NCBI GenBank assembly: GCA_946042285.1
Contig: CAMGDK010000004.1
Span: 1 to 29,370 of the forward strand
DNA from: an uncultured Clostridia bacterium
Lineage (GTDB): Bacteria > Bacillota > Clostridia > Oscillospirales > Acutalibacteraceae
DNA: 29,370 nucleotides
Direction: 5' to 3'
Made by a program: the position numbers and the translations under genes. Shown here in pieces: positions 14,900-21,995 of the stretch. How positions within the stretch are numbered: position 1 is the stretch's first letter; every line of letters begins with the position of its first letter. The notes beneath the pieces were generated by a model, which did no database searches, was not told the origin of the DNA, and was given only the letters and a program-made list of their open reading frames with translations.

Positions 14900-16264
14900 A
14901 TGTCAAAATCCATCGCAGCTATTGCAACAGGCAACGCGGCAGCAGGCATCGGTGTAATTAGAATAAGCGGTGACGACGCAATCGAAATTGCGCAGAGAGT
15001 ATTTACCGCAATAGACGGCACTCCCCTATCCTCGCTTGCAGGCTATACCGCAAGGTACGGCAGTGTATATAGCAACGGTGAGGCGTTTGACAATGCGGTT
15101 GCTCTCGTATTTCGTGCGCCGAAAAGCTACACAGGCGAAAATGTTGTTGAAATTTCCGTTCACGGCGGACTTTTTATTGTTGAAAAAACCTTGAAGGCAG
15201 TGCTTGATGCAGGTGCGCTTCCTGCCGGTGCAGGCGAATTTACACGCAGAGCATTTCTTAACGGCAAGCTTGATCTTACTCAGGCAGAGGGCGTTGCCGA
15301 GCTTATCTCTGCGCAGGGACAGGAGGCGGCGAGAGCCTCCTACAACATGCTTCAGGGTTCTTTGAGCAATAAGATTTCGGCAGTGCTTTCATCACTCGTT
15401 GAGTGCAGTGCGTCAATGGCGGCGTGGGTTGATTATCCCGATGAGGAAATCCCCGAGCTTACCGAGGATGCTCTCGCCGAAACACTGACAAATGCAAAAA
15501 ATGAATTGAAGTCACTGCTTGATAATTACGACAACGGACAGGTTATCCTTCAGGGAATCGACACTGCAATCGTCGGCAGGGCAAACGCCGGCAAGTCAAC
15601 TCTTATGAATATGCTTTCAGGCAGAGAAAAGAGCATCGTTACTCACATTGAGGGTACTACGCGCGATATTGTTGAGGACACCGTAAGGCTCGGCGGAATT
15701 GTGCTTCACCTTGCCGACACGGCAGGTCTTCGCAAAAGCGATGATGTTGTTGAGTCAATAGGAATTAAAAAGGCAATCGAAAGGCTTGAGTCGGCACAGC
15801 TGATACTTGCAGTTTTCGACAGCTCGTTACCGCTGAGCGATGACGACAAAATGCTGATTGACTCGTGCAAGGGCAAAAGGTGCGTTGCCGTTATAAATAA
15901 GACAGACCTTGAGCAAAGGGCAGACCTTTCGCTTGTTGAAAATTCGTTTAACGAGGTTGTGTTCATCAGCGCAAAAAATCACGACGGCGCGGACAGTCTT
16001 GAGCAGGCGGTTAAAAGGACAGTCGGTGCATCAGAGCTTAACGCATCACAGCCTATGCTTGCTAACGAAAGGCAAAGACGATGCGTTGCAAATGCATACA
16101 ATCATATTGTGCAGGCGCTCGACGGCACACAGCTCGGCGTTACCTATGATGCAATCAATGTTATGGTTGACAGCGCTCTTGATGAGCTTCTTTCACTTAC
16201 GGGCAAACGGGTATCGGACGAGGTGGTCAACAATATCTTCAGCCGCTTTTGTGTCGGTAAATAA
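14900..16264 (+). CDS. mnmE: tRNA modification GTPase MnmE
   Basis: MnmE acts with MnmG to place (carboxymethyl)aminomethyl groups on U34 of certain tRNAs. The 454-aa protein has the N-terminal folate-binding domain (1-118), a helical domain, and a G domain with G1 GRANAGKS (226-233), G2 TTRD (253-256), G3 DTAG (273-276) and G4 NKTD. It ends in the family C-terminal CxGK: Cys451-Val-Gly-Lys454. GGGTGAGG lies just before the ATG. The gene is complete and 12 nt upstream of mnmG. Confidence 0.97.
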   Translation: MSKSIAAIATGNAAAGIGVIRISGDDAIEIAQRVFTAIDGTPLSSLAGYTARYGSVYSNGEAFDNAVALVFRAPKSYTGENVVEISVHGGLFIVEKTLKAVLDAGALPAGAGEFTRRAFLNGKLDLTQAEGVAELISAQGQEAARASYNMLQGSLSNKISAVLSSLVECSASMAAWVDYPDEEIPELTEDALAETLTNAKNELKSLLDNYDNGQVILQGIDTAIVGRANAGKSTLMNMLSGREKSIVTHIEGTTRDIVEDTVRLGGIVLHLADTAGLRKSDDVVESIGIKKAIERLESAQLILAVFDSSLPLSDDDKMLIDSCKGKRCVAVINKTDLEQRADLSLVENSFNEVVFISAKNHDGADSLEQAVKRTVGASELNASQPMLANERQRRCVANAYNHIVQALDGTQLGVTYDAINVMVDSALDELLSLTGKRVSDEVVNNIFSRFCVGK

Positions 16265-16276
16265 TCGGGTGATTTT

Positions 16277-18142
16277 ATGGAATATAATGCAGGTAGTTAT
16301 GATGTTATAGTAATCGGTGCAGGCCACGCAGGTATTGAAGCGTGCCTCGCCTCTTCGCGCCTTGGATGCAAAACCGCAGTGTTCACCATCAATCTTGACT
16401 GGGTGGGCAACATGCCGTGCAATCCGTCAATCGGCGGCACATCAAAGGGGCATCTTGTAAGAGAGATTGACGCTCTCGGCGGCGAGATGGGTAAGGCTGC
16501 CGACAAATACTCTATTCAGTCAAGAATGTTAAATCTCGGCAAAGGACCTGCCGTTCACTCGCTTCGTGCGCAGATTGACAGGCGTGAATATTCCGCGGGC
16601 ATGAAGCATACTCTTGAATTGCAGGAAAATCTTGACATCCGTCAGGGTGAAATAGTTGATATTATAAGGCTTGATGGCGGAGAGTGGCAGGTTAAGACTC
16701 AGCTTGACGCTCTCTTTACCGCTAAGGCAGTGATTATCGCAACAGGTACCTTCCTCGGCGGCAGAGTGTATATCGGCGATGCTTCTTATGAAAGCGGACC
16801 GGACGGCATGTTCCCTGCTACGCGACTTGCCGAAAGCCTGAAAAGGCTTAACATTCCGCTTCGCAGATTTAAAACAGGAACTCCGTCAAGAGTTAACAGG
16901 CGCTCGATTGATTTTTCCAAAATGGAAATTCAGGAGGGTGACGAGGAAACGGTGCCGTTTAGCTTTGACACCGACACTCCGCCCGAAAACAAGGCGGTGT
17001 GCCACATCACATACACAAACGAGGATACAAAAAGGATTGTCCTTGATAATATCCACCGAAGCCCTATGTATTCAGGCAAGATTGAGGGCAAGGGACCGAG
17101 ATACTGTCCGTCGTTTGAGGACAAAATCATGCGTTTTGCAGACAAAAAAAGGCATCAGCTTTTCGTTGAGCCGTGCGGACTGAACACGGAGGAAATGTAC
17201 CTTCAGGGACTCAGCTCGTCACTGCCGGAGGATGTTCAGCTTGATTTTATCCACACCATTCCGGGACTTGAAAATGCGCAGGTCATGAGAACTGCCTATG
17301 CGATTGAATACGACTGTGTTGATCCTACCGCTCTTAATGCTACTCTTGAATTTAACAGCATCAGCGGTCTTTACGGCGCGGGACAATTTAACGGCTCAAG
17401 CGGATACGAGGAGGCTGCGGCGCAGGGACTCGTTGCAGGCATCAACGCCGCAAGGAAGGTGCAGGGCAAGGAGCAGATTGTACTTGACAGAGGTGGCTCT
17501 TATATAGGTACGCTTATCGACGACCTTGTAACAAAGGGATGCACCGACCCGTACAGAATGATGACCAGCAGGAGCGAGTACCGACTTGTTTTAAGGCAGG
17601 ATAACGCCGATGTCAGACTCACTCCGCTCGGCTACGAAATAGGCTTGATTTCTCAGGAAAGATATGATAAATTTATAAGCAAGGAGCGTTTGGTTGCCGC
17701 TGAAAGAGAAAGGATTGAAAATAAGTCAATCCCGCTTACCGACACACTTCAGCAAATCCTTGTCGATTGCGGTACAACCGAGCTTGATCGAGGCTGTAAG
17801 ATGATTGAGCTTATCAAGCGTCCGCAGCTTTCCTATAAGGCGCTCTCCCCTGTTGACGACGACCGTCCCGATTACGACAATTCGATTTTCGAGCAGGTTG
17901 AGATTGCCGTTAAATATGAGGGTTATATTGCAAGGCAGGAGCAGCAGATTAAGGAAATGCGCAGGATTGAATGTAAAAAAATCCCGGACGATATTGATTA
18001 TAGCTCTCTTAAAGGCTTACGGCTTGAGGCGGTCGAAAAGCTCAGCGCAATCAGACCTCAAAATTTGGGACAGGCAAGCAGAATCAGCGGTGTTAACCCT
18101 GCCGATGTTGCCGCTCTTAATATTATATTGGAGTCATTATGA
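16277..18142 (+). CDS. mnmG: tRNA uridine-5-carboxymethylaminomethyl enzyme MnmG
   Basis: MnmG is the FAD-dependent partner of MnmE. The 621-aa protein starts with the FAD motif VIGAGHAGIEA (GAGHAG at 14-19), and has the family stretches IGGTSKGHLVREIDALGG, RMLNLGKGPAVHSLRAQ, IATGTFLGG, FNGSSGYEEAAAQGL and TDPYRMMTSRSEYRL. The length is normal. The ribosome binding site is the GGGTGAT type (16267-16273). It overlaps rsmG by 4 nt. The codons around 17247-17255 happen to contain TTATCCACA (see rejected items). Confidence 0.97.
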   Translation: MEYNAGSYDVIVIGAGHAGIEACLASSRLGCKTAVFTINLDWVGNMPCNPSIGGTSKGHLVREIDALGGEMGKAADKYSIQSRMLNLGKGPAVHSLRAQIDRREYSAGMKHTLELQENLDIRQGEIVDIIRLDGGEWQVKTQLDALFTAKAVIIATGTFLGGRVYIGDASYESGPDGMFPATRLAESLKRLNIPLRRFKTGTPSRVNRRSIDFSKMEIQEGDEETVPFSFDTDTPPENKAVCHITYTNEDTKRIVLDNIHRSPMYSGKIEGKGPRYCPSFEDKIMRFADKKRHQLFVEPCGLNTEEMYLQGLSSSLPEDVQLDFIHTIPGLENAQVMRTAYAIEYDCVDPTALNATLEFNSISGLYGAGQFNGSSGYEEAAAQGLVAGINAARKVQGKEQIVLDRGGSYIGTLIDDLVTKGCTDPYRMMTSRSEYRLVLRQDNADVRLTPLGYEIGLISQERYDKFISKERLVAAERERIENKSIPLTDTLQQILVDCGTTELDRGCKMIELIKRPQLSYKALSPVDDDRPDYDNSIFEQVEIAVKYEGYIARQEQQIKEMRRIECKKIPDDIDYSSLKGLRLEAVEKLSAIRPQNLGQASRISGVNPADVAALNIILESL

Positions 18143-18849
18143 TAAACTACGATTTACTCAAAGCCGAATGTGAAAAAATCGGCGTTGACCTCGGCGAATT
18201 CGGCGCCGACCGCTTTGATACTTATGCAGAAAGGCTTGTGCGCTGGAATGAGCATGTTAATTTAACCGCTATAACAGATCCTGATGAAATTGTGATTAAG
18301 CATTTTATCGACAGCCTTTACGCTAATAAATATGTTAACTTTAAGCCGGGTGAAAGCCTTATTGATGTCGGCACGGGCGCAGGCTTTCCCGGACTCCCTA
18401 TCCTTATCGCAAATCCCGAGCTTGAGGTTAATTTCCTTGACAGCTCACAAAAAAGAATCGGATTTATTAAGGATGTCCTTAACAACATGGGACTCATCGC
18501 AAAAAGGACTCACGAGCGCGCTGAGGATTTGGGCAGAGACCTTGATTTTCGCGAGCAGTACGACTATGCCACAGCAAGAGCAGTCGCTCCGCTCAATGTG
18601 CTTTGCGAGTATTGCCTGCCGTTTGTTAAGGTTGGCGGCTTGTTTGTTTCACTGAAAGGCTCAAACGGTATGCAGGAGCTTGAGAATGCAAGGCACGCGA
18701 TTGAGGTTCTCGGCGGCGAGGTTGCCAAGGCTGAGGAGTACGAGCTGCCTAACGGCGACGGCAGATGCATTGTTATAATCAGAAAAGTTTCGCAAACTCC
18801 GACAAAATATCCAAGAAAGCCTAAAAAAATTGATTCCAAGCCACTTTAA
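18139..18849 (+). CDS. rsmG: 16S rRNA (guanine-N7)-methyltransferase RsmG
   Basis: RsmG (GidB) methylates N7 of G527 (E. coli numbering) in 16S rRNA using S-adenosylmethionine; loss gives low-level streptomycin resistance in other bacteria. The 236-aa protein has the SAM-binding loop DVGTGAGFPG (76-85), the preceding FIDSL, the YDYATARAVA segment, and the usual C-terminal TPTKYPRKP...KPL ending. It overlaps mnmG by 4 nt and is followed by a terminator, so it closes the rpmH-rsmG run. Confidence 0.96.
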   Translation: MINYDLLKAECEKIGVDLGEFGADRFDTYAERLVRWNEHVNLTAITDPDEIVIKHFIDSLYANKYVNFKPGESLIDVGTGAGFPGLPILIANPELEVNFLDSSQKRIGFIKDVLNNMGLIAKRTHERAEDLGRDLDFREQYDYATARAVAPLNVLCEYCLPFVKVGGLFVSLKGSNGMQELENARHAIEVLGGEVAKAEEYELPNGDGRCIVIIRKVSQTPTKYPRKPKKIDSKPL

Positions 18850-18871
18850 AAGATAAATATATGTCGAAGCA

Positions 18872-18909
18872 AAAGGATTTCTCACGATGGGAAATCCTTT
18901 ATTTATTTG
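18872..18909 (+). terminator. Rho-independent terminator after rsmG
   Basis: A perfect 10-bp stem, AAAGGATTTC / GAAATCCTTT (18872-18881 / 18891-18900), with a 9-nt loop is followed by ATTTATTTG. Confidence 0.85.
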
Positions 18910-18917
18910 AAACATTA

Positions 18918-18926
18918 TGCTATAAT
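18918..18926 (+). promoter_or_regulatory. Extended -10 promoter of noc
   Basis: TG plus one base then TATAAT (TGCTATAAT) forms an extended -10 element. At 17-bp spacing the -35 is only TTTATT, acceptable for an extended -10 promoter. The predicted start is near 18933, about 30 nt before the noc ATG. Confidence 0.6.
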
Positions 18927-18962
18927 TCAATCATGGAACGAGGGGTACGACGGTGATTATAA

Positions 18963-19772
18963 ATGGAGCAAATAATTCAAATACCAACAGAAAAGCTGCT
19001 TCCAAACCCCTACCAGCCACGAAAGCAGTTTAAAAGCGAGGACATGCTCTCGCTTGCAGACTCAATCAAGGAAAACGGAGTTTTGCAGCCGTTGCTTTGC
19101 AGGCAAATCAACAACAGCGACTACTATGAGCTTGTTGCCGGCGAAAGAAGGCTTCGCGCGTCTATCCTTGCTAATTTGCAGACAGTGCCGTGCATCATCA
19201 TTGATTGCGACTACGAATCGAGCGCAGTTTACTCTATTCTTGAGAATATTCAAAGAAGCGACCTTGATTTCTTTGAGGAGGCGCAGGCAATCAATCATTT
19301 GATGACAAGCTTTGGATTAACGCAGGAGCAAATCGGCAAAAAGCTCGGCAAAAGCCAGTCTGCCCTGTCAAACAAGCTTAGGCTGCTTCGCCTGCCGGCA
19401 GATGTCAGGTATTTTATAGAAAAGGAAGGCTTAACCGAGCGTCACGCCCGTGCACTTCTTAAGCTTGACACTGAAAAGGATATGTGGACAACCCTTAAGG
19501 CAGTCACGGAGAAAAAGCTTAACGTGGAACAAACAGAGGCGTATATTGCAAATTTGACCGACAAAACGGTTAAGCCAAAGAAGAATGTAATTAAAATATT
19601 TAAGGATGTCAGGATTTTCGTCAACACATTTAACAAGGCTATCGCCACAATGAAGGAGGCAGGCATAAATGCCGAGTCAAACAAGACGGAAACCGACGAA
19701 TATATCGAATACAGAGTTAGAATTCCAAAGGAAGCGCACAATCAGGCACACCTCAGCCTTAAATCTGTGTAG
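18963..19772 (+). CDS. noc: Noc-like nucleoid occlusion protein (ParB family)
   Basis: This is a 269-aa ParB-family CTPase clamp. It has the ParB N-domain with CTP motif GERRLRA (60-66), ENIQRSDL, a helix-turn-helix (about 118-145) and a C-terminal dimer domain. At the four residues reported to set parS versus Noc-site choice (C. crescentus ParB 173/179/184/201) it has Gln132, Lys138, Arg143 and Arg160. Three of the four match Noc (Gln, Lys, Arg), and the other is neither usual form. It lacks the LGxGLxAL ParA-contact motif found in the parB below. It also lacks the amphipathic membrane helix of B. subtilis Noc; a TAA directly before the ATG rules out a longer start. The ribosome binding site is GGTGAT. 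The position after rsmG matches B. subtilis noc. Confidence 0.85.
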   Translation: MEQIIQIPTEKLLPNPYQPRKQFKSEDMLSLADSIKENGVLQPLLCRQINNSDYYELVAGERRLRASILANLQTVPCIIIDCDYESSAVYSILENIQRSDLDFFEEAQAINHLMTSFGLTQEQIGKKLGKSQSALSNKLRLLRLPADVRYFIEKEGLTERHARALLKLDTEKDMWTTLKAVTEKKLNVEQTEAYIANLTDKTVKPKKNVIKIFKDVRIFVNTFNKAIATMKEAGINAESNKTETDEYIEYRVRIPKEAHNQAHLSLKSV

Positions 19773-19788
19773 TGCGCATTAAATTCGC

Positions 19789-19810
19789 TTAAAACGGGAA
19801 ACCGTTTTAA
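19789..19810 (+). terminator. Hairpin after noc with GAAA tetraloop
   Basis: A perfect 9-bp stem, TTAAAACGG / CCGTTTTAA, is closed by a GAAA tetraloop, 17 nt past the noc stop. There is only a weak T-rich tail, so termination here is uncertain; the next hairpin looks better. Confidence 0.45.
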
Positions 19811-19834
19811 CATATTCTCCTCTTTTCATCACGC

Positions 19835-19871
19835 GGAAAAAACGGGTATGCTTATGCTGCTCGTTTTTTCT
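19835..19871 (+). terminator. Rho-independent terminator after noc
   Basis: A 12-bp stem, GGAAAAAACGGG with CTCGTTTTTTCT (two G-T pairs), has a 13-nt loop and is followed by T-rich CTGCTTTTTGC. The A-run and T-run arms mean it could also act on the other strand. Confidence 0.65.
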
Positions 19872-19922
19872 GCTTTTTGCAGTTATTATGTATTTATTTG
19901 TAAAAGTGCGCCTGCCCTCTTG

Positions 19923-19938
19923 TGTTTCATGTGTAACA
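19923..19938 (+). promoter_or_regulatory. parS: parS-like site 1 (one mismatch)
   Basis: TGTTTCATGTGTAACA differs from the two perfect palindromes downstream by one base in the right half (T for A). It is a probable ParB loading site, weaker than the other two. Confidence 0.65.
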
Positions 19939-20054
19939 TCAATACAATATATAGATTTTCATATAAACCTCATATAATATGAAATTGTTTGATGTAAACT
20001 GTTGTTTATGATAAATGTTATATATAAATGTATCAGCTATGCGTTGAATTTGAA

Positions 20055-20070
20055 TGTTTCATGTGAAACA
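20055..20070 (+). promoter_or_regulatory. parS: parS site 2
   Basis: TGTTTCATGTGAAACA is one base from the Bacillus parS consensus TGTTTCACGTGAAACA. It is identical to site 3. Confidence 0.9.
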
Positions 20071-20126
20071 TCTATATATAGTGCTATCCCCTGCCTCGAA
20101 CACAATTTTTGAAAAATAATCTGTAA

Positions 20127-20142
20127 TGTTTCATGTGAAACA
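20127..20142 (+). promoter_or_regulatory. parS: parS site 3, abutting the parA promoter
   Basis: This is a second exact copy of TGTTTCATGTGAAACA. It ends one base before the -35 element of the parA promoter, so ParB bound here could hinder or shape RNA polymerase binding. Confidence 0.9.
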
Positions 20143-20143
20143 C

Positions 20144-20172
20144 TTGAGATACGGATGAATATGTAGTATAAT
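20144..20172 (+). promoter_or_regulatory. parA promoter
   Basis: The -35 TTGAGA (20144-20149) and perfect -10 TATAAT (20167-20172) are 17 bp apart. The predicted transcription start is near 20179, so the leader is only about 15 nt. This start lies past the in-frame ATG at 20176, which supports the ATG at 20194 as the true parA start. Confidence 0.85.
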
Positions 20173-20193
20173 TACATGCATGGAGGTGTAGCT

Positions 20194-20955
20194 ATGGGCA
20201 AAACTGTGTCAATTTTTAACCAAAAGGGCGGAGTCGGCAAAACTACGACATGCGTTAACTTTGCAGCCGCTCTCGGCATCAAGGGCAAAAAGACATTACT
20301 TGTAGATCTCGATCCTCAGGGCAACACTACGAGCGGTGTCGGTATAGACAAGGCAGACCTTGAGGCTTCAACCTACGATATTCTAATCAATGACACTCCT
20401 GCAAAGGATATTCTAATCAACACGGAATTTAAAAATTTAGACCTTCTCCCTGCTGATATGAACCTTGCAGGCGCTGAATTAGAGCTTGCAGAGCAGGAAA
20501 ACCGCTTTAAAGCACTCAAAAAGGCACTTGCACCGCTTGTTATGGAATATGATTTCGTAATCATAGACTGTCCGCCAAGCTTGGGACTGCTGAGTCTTAA
20601 TGCGTTAACCGCATCGGACACGCTGATAGTTCCGTTGCAGTGCGAATACTTTGCACTTGAGGGTTTGAGCCAGCTTTTGAGCACCGTTAGAACGGTTAAG
20701 CAGCATTATAATGAGCATCTTGAGCTTGAGGGTGTTGTGTTTACAATGTTTGATACAAGGCTTAAGCTTAATGCGCAGGTTATCGAAGAGGTTGACAAAT
20801 ATTTTCCAAATAAGACATACAAATCAAGAATACCGCGCAGTGTTAAGCTTGCGGAATCACCAAGCTTCGGCAAGCCGATATTTTATTATGAGAAATACTC
20901 AAAGCCTGCCTTTGCTTACAAAAAGCTTGCCGAGGAGTTCTTGAAAAAGCAATAA
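20194..20955 (+). CDS. parA: Chromosome partitioning ATPase ParA (Soj)
   Basis: ParA is a DNA-binding ATPase that moves ParB-parS complexes and, in B. subtilis (Soj), regulates DnaA. The 253-aa protein has the deviant Walker A KGGVGKT (11-17), the Walker B-type region VIIDCPPSLG, and the conserved LVDLDPQGN and PLQCEYFALEG. I chose ATG 20194 over 20176 because GGAGGTG (20182-20188) lies 5 nt before it and the promoter start lies between the two. It is a short ParA without an N-terminal helix-turn-helix, as in chromosomal Soj. parB follows after 173 nt, an unusually large gap for this pair. Confidence 0.96.
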   Translation: MGKTVSIFNQKGGVGKTTTCVNFAAALGIKGKKTLLVDLDPQGNTTSGVGIDKADLEASTYDILINDTPAKDILINTEFKNLDLLPADMNLAGAELELAEQENRFKALKKALAPLVMEYDFVIIDCPPSLGLLSLNALTASDTLIVPLQCEYFALEGLSQLLSTVRTVKQHYNEHLELEGVVFTMFDTRLKLNAQVIEEVDKYFPNKTYKSRIPRSVKLAESPSFGKPIFYYEKYSKPAFAYKKLAEEFLKKQ

Positions 20956-21128
20956 CAACAGTTTGAATGAAATATTATCGTCAAATAACAAATTGTTAAA
21001 TGATGTGACAGTTGAATGCGTTTGTGCAATCGGTAAATGTTATTTCACATAAATAAATACGAAAAAAGCACACGTTAAACGACGAATATCGCAAATACTG
21101 TCTAACAAAACCTATACAGGAGGAGAAT

Positions 21129-21983
21129 ATGGCAAAGAAACAATCAGGTCTTGGCAAGGGACTCGGCGCGCTCATGCTCGAGAATTCCGTTGACGAAATG
21201 ACCGCTACCAACACTCTGCCACTCAGCGAGATTATTCCCAACAAGGAGCAGCCTCGAAAAACATTTGACGAGGGCGCTCTTCAGGAGCTTGCCGACAGCA
21301 TCGTTCAGCACGGCGTGCTTCAACCGCTTCTTGTTAGGCCGTTGCCTGCAGGAGGCTATCAGCTTGTTGCCGGTGAGCGCAGGTGGAGAGCATCAAGAAT
21401 CGCAGGTCTTAAGGAGGTTCCCGTTGTAATCAAGGAGCTTTCCGATGTTGAAACAATGGAGATAGCAATTATTGAAAATCTCCAAAGGGAAGACTTAAAC
21501 CCGATTGAAGAGGCAGAGGGCTTGCAGGCACTTATCGACAAGTGCGGCTTTACACAGGAGGATGTTGCTGTTTCGGTCGGCAAGTCGCGTCCTGCAATCG
21601 CAAACTCGTTAAGGCTTTTAAAGCTTCCGCAGGAGGTTCGCGACATGACAAGAAAGGGCGAAATCTCCGCAGGTCATGCCAGAGCGCTTTTAGCCTTTGA
21701 CAACGGAGCGTTGATTTTTGAGGTTGCGCAGAGTATAATCAAAAACAAGCTTACCGTTCGTGATGTTGAGCGCCTTGCAAAAATGGCAGACAAGGAGGGT
21801 GCAACACCTCGTTCACGCGCAAAAAGGCGTGATCCGTTTTATGACGAGGTTGAGCTTTCGCTTCAAGAGGTGCTTGGCAGAAAGGTTAAGGTATATAACG
21901 GCAGAGGCAGGGGAACACTTGAAATTGAGTTCTACTCTGCAGAGGATTTGAAAAACATCGCAAACAAATTAGGCGAGGAATAA
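21129..21983 (+). CDS. parB: Chromosome partitioning protein ParB (Spo0J)
   Basis: ParB is a CTP-dependent DNA clamp that loads at parS and spreads. The 284-aa protein starts with GLGKGLGALM (7-16), the motif that contacts ParA, has the CTP motif GERRWRA (82-88), ENLQREDLNPIEEA, a helix-turn-helix (about 141-167) and a C-terminal dimer domain. At the specificity positions it has Arg154, Ser160, Lys165 and Gly182; the Arg and Gly match parS-binding ParB proteins. A strong AGGAGGAG precedes the ATG. It is followed 12 nt later by serS, so the two may be co-transcribed. In the 173 nt between parA and parB no clear promoter was found. Confidence 0.97.
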   Translation: MAKKQSGLGKGLGALMLENSVDEMTATNTLPLSEIIPNKEQPRKTFDEGALQELADSIVQHGVLQPLLVRPLPAGGYQLVAGERRWRASRIAGLKEVPVVIKELSDVETMEIAIIENLQREDLNPIEEAEGLQALIDKCGFTQEDVAVSVGKSRPAIANSLRLLKLPQEVRDMTRKGEISAGHARALLAFDNGALIFEVAQSIIKNKLTVRDVERLAKMADKEGATPRSRAKRRDPFYDEVELSLQEVLGRKVKVYNGRGRGTLEIEFYSAEDLKNIANKLGEE

Positions 21984-21995
21984 TAGGAGAATAAT

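Larger units (their letters stand above)
19773..20193 (+). other. 421-nt non-coding region with parS cluster and hairpins
   Basis: No gene is seen between noc and parA. From left to right there are two hairpins, three parS-like 16-mers, an A/T-rich stretch (about 19940-20050) holding an 8-bp inverted repeat TTTCATAT / ATATGAAA (19957-19964 / 19977-19984), and the parA promoter. The layout suggests a centromere-like loading zone placed directly in front of parA. Confidence 0.8.

Noticed and set aside
17247..17255. Perfect DnaA box TTATCCACA inside mnmG
   Set aside because: It is a single box within codons for a conserved Phe-Ile-His-Thr stretch of MnmG; chance is the simpler view.
19791..19806. 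Noc-binding-site half (CGGGAAA) in the hairpin after noc
   Set aside because: Only one half fits the ATTTCCCGGGAAAT palindrome; the sequence is better explained as a hairpin arm and tetraloop. No full Noc site was noticed in the window.
20176..20193. parA start at ATG 20176
   Set aside because: It lies upstream of the predicted transcription start and lacks a ribosome binding site; ATG 20194 has GGAGGTG at 5-nt spacing.
21037..21054. parS-like stretch TGTTATTTCACATAAA between parA and parB
   Set aside because: Too many mismatches and no palindrome.
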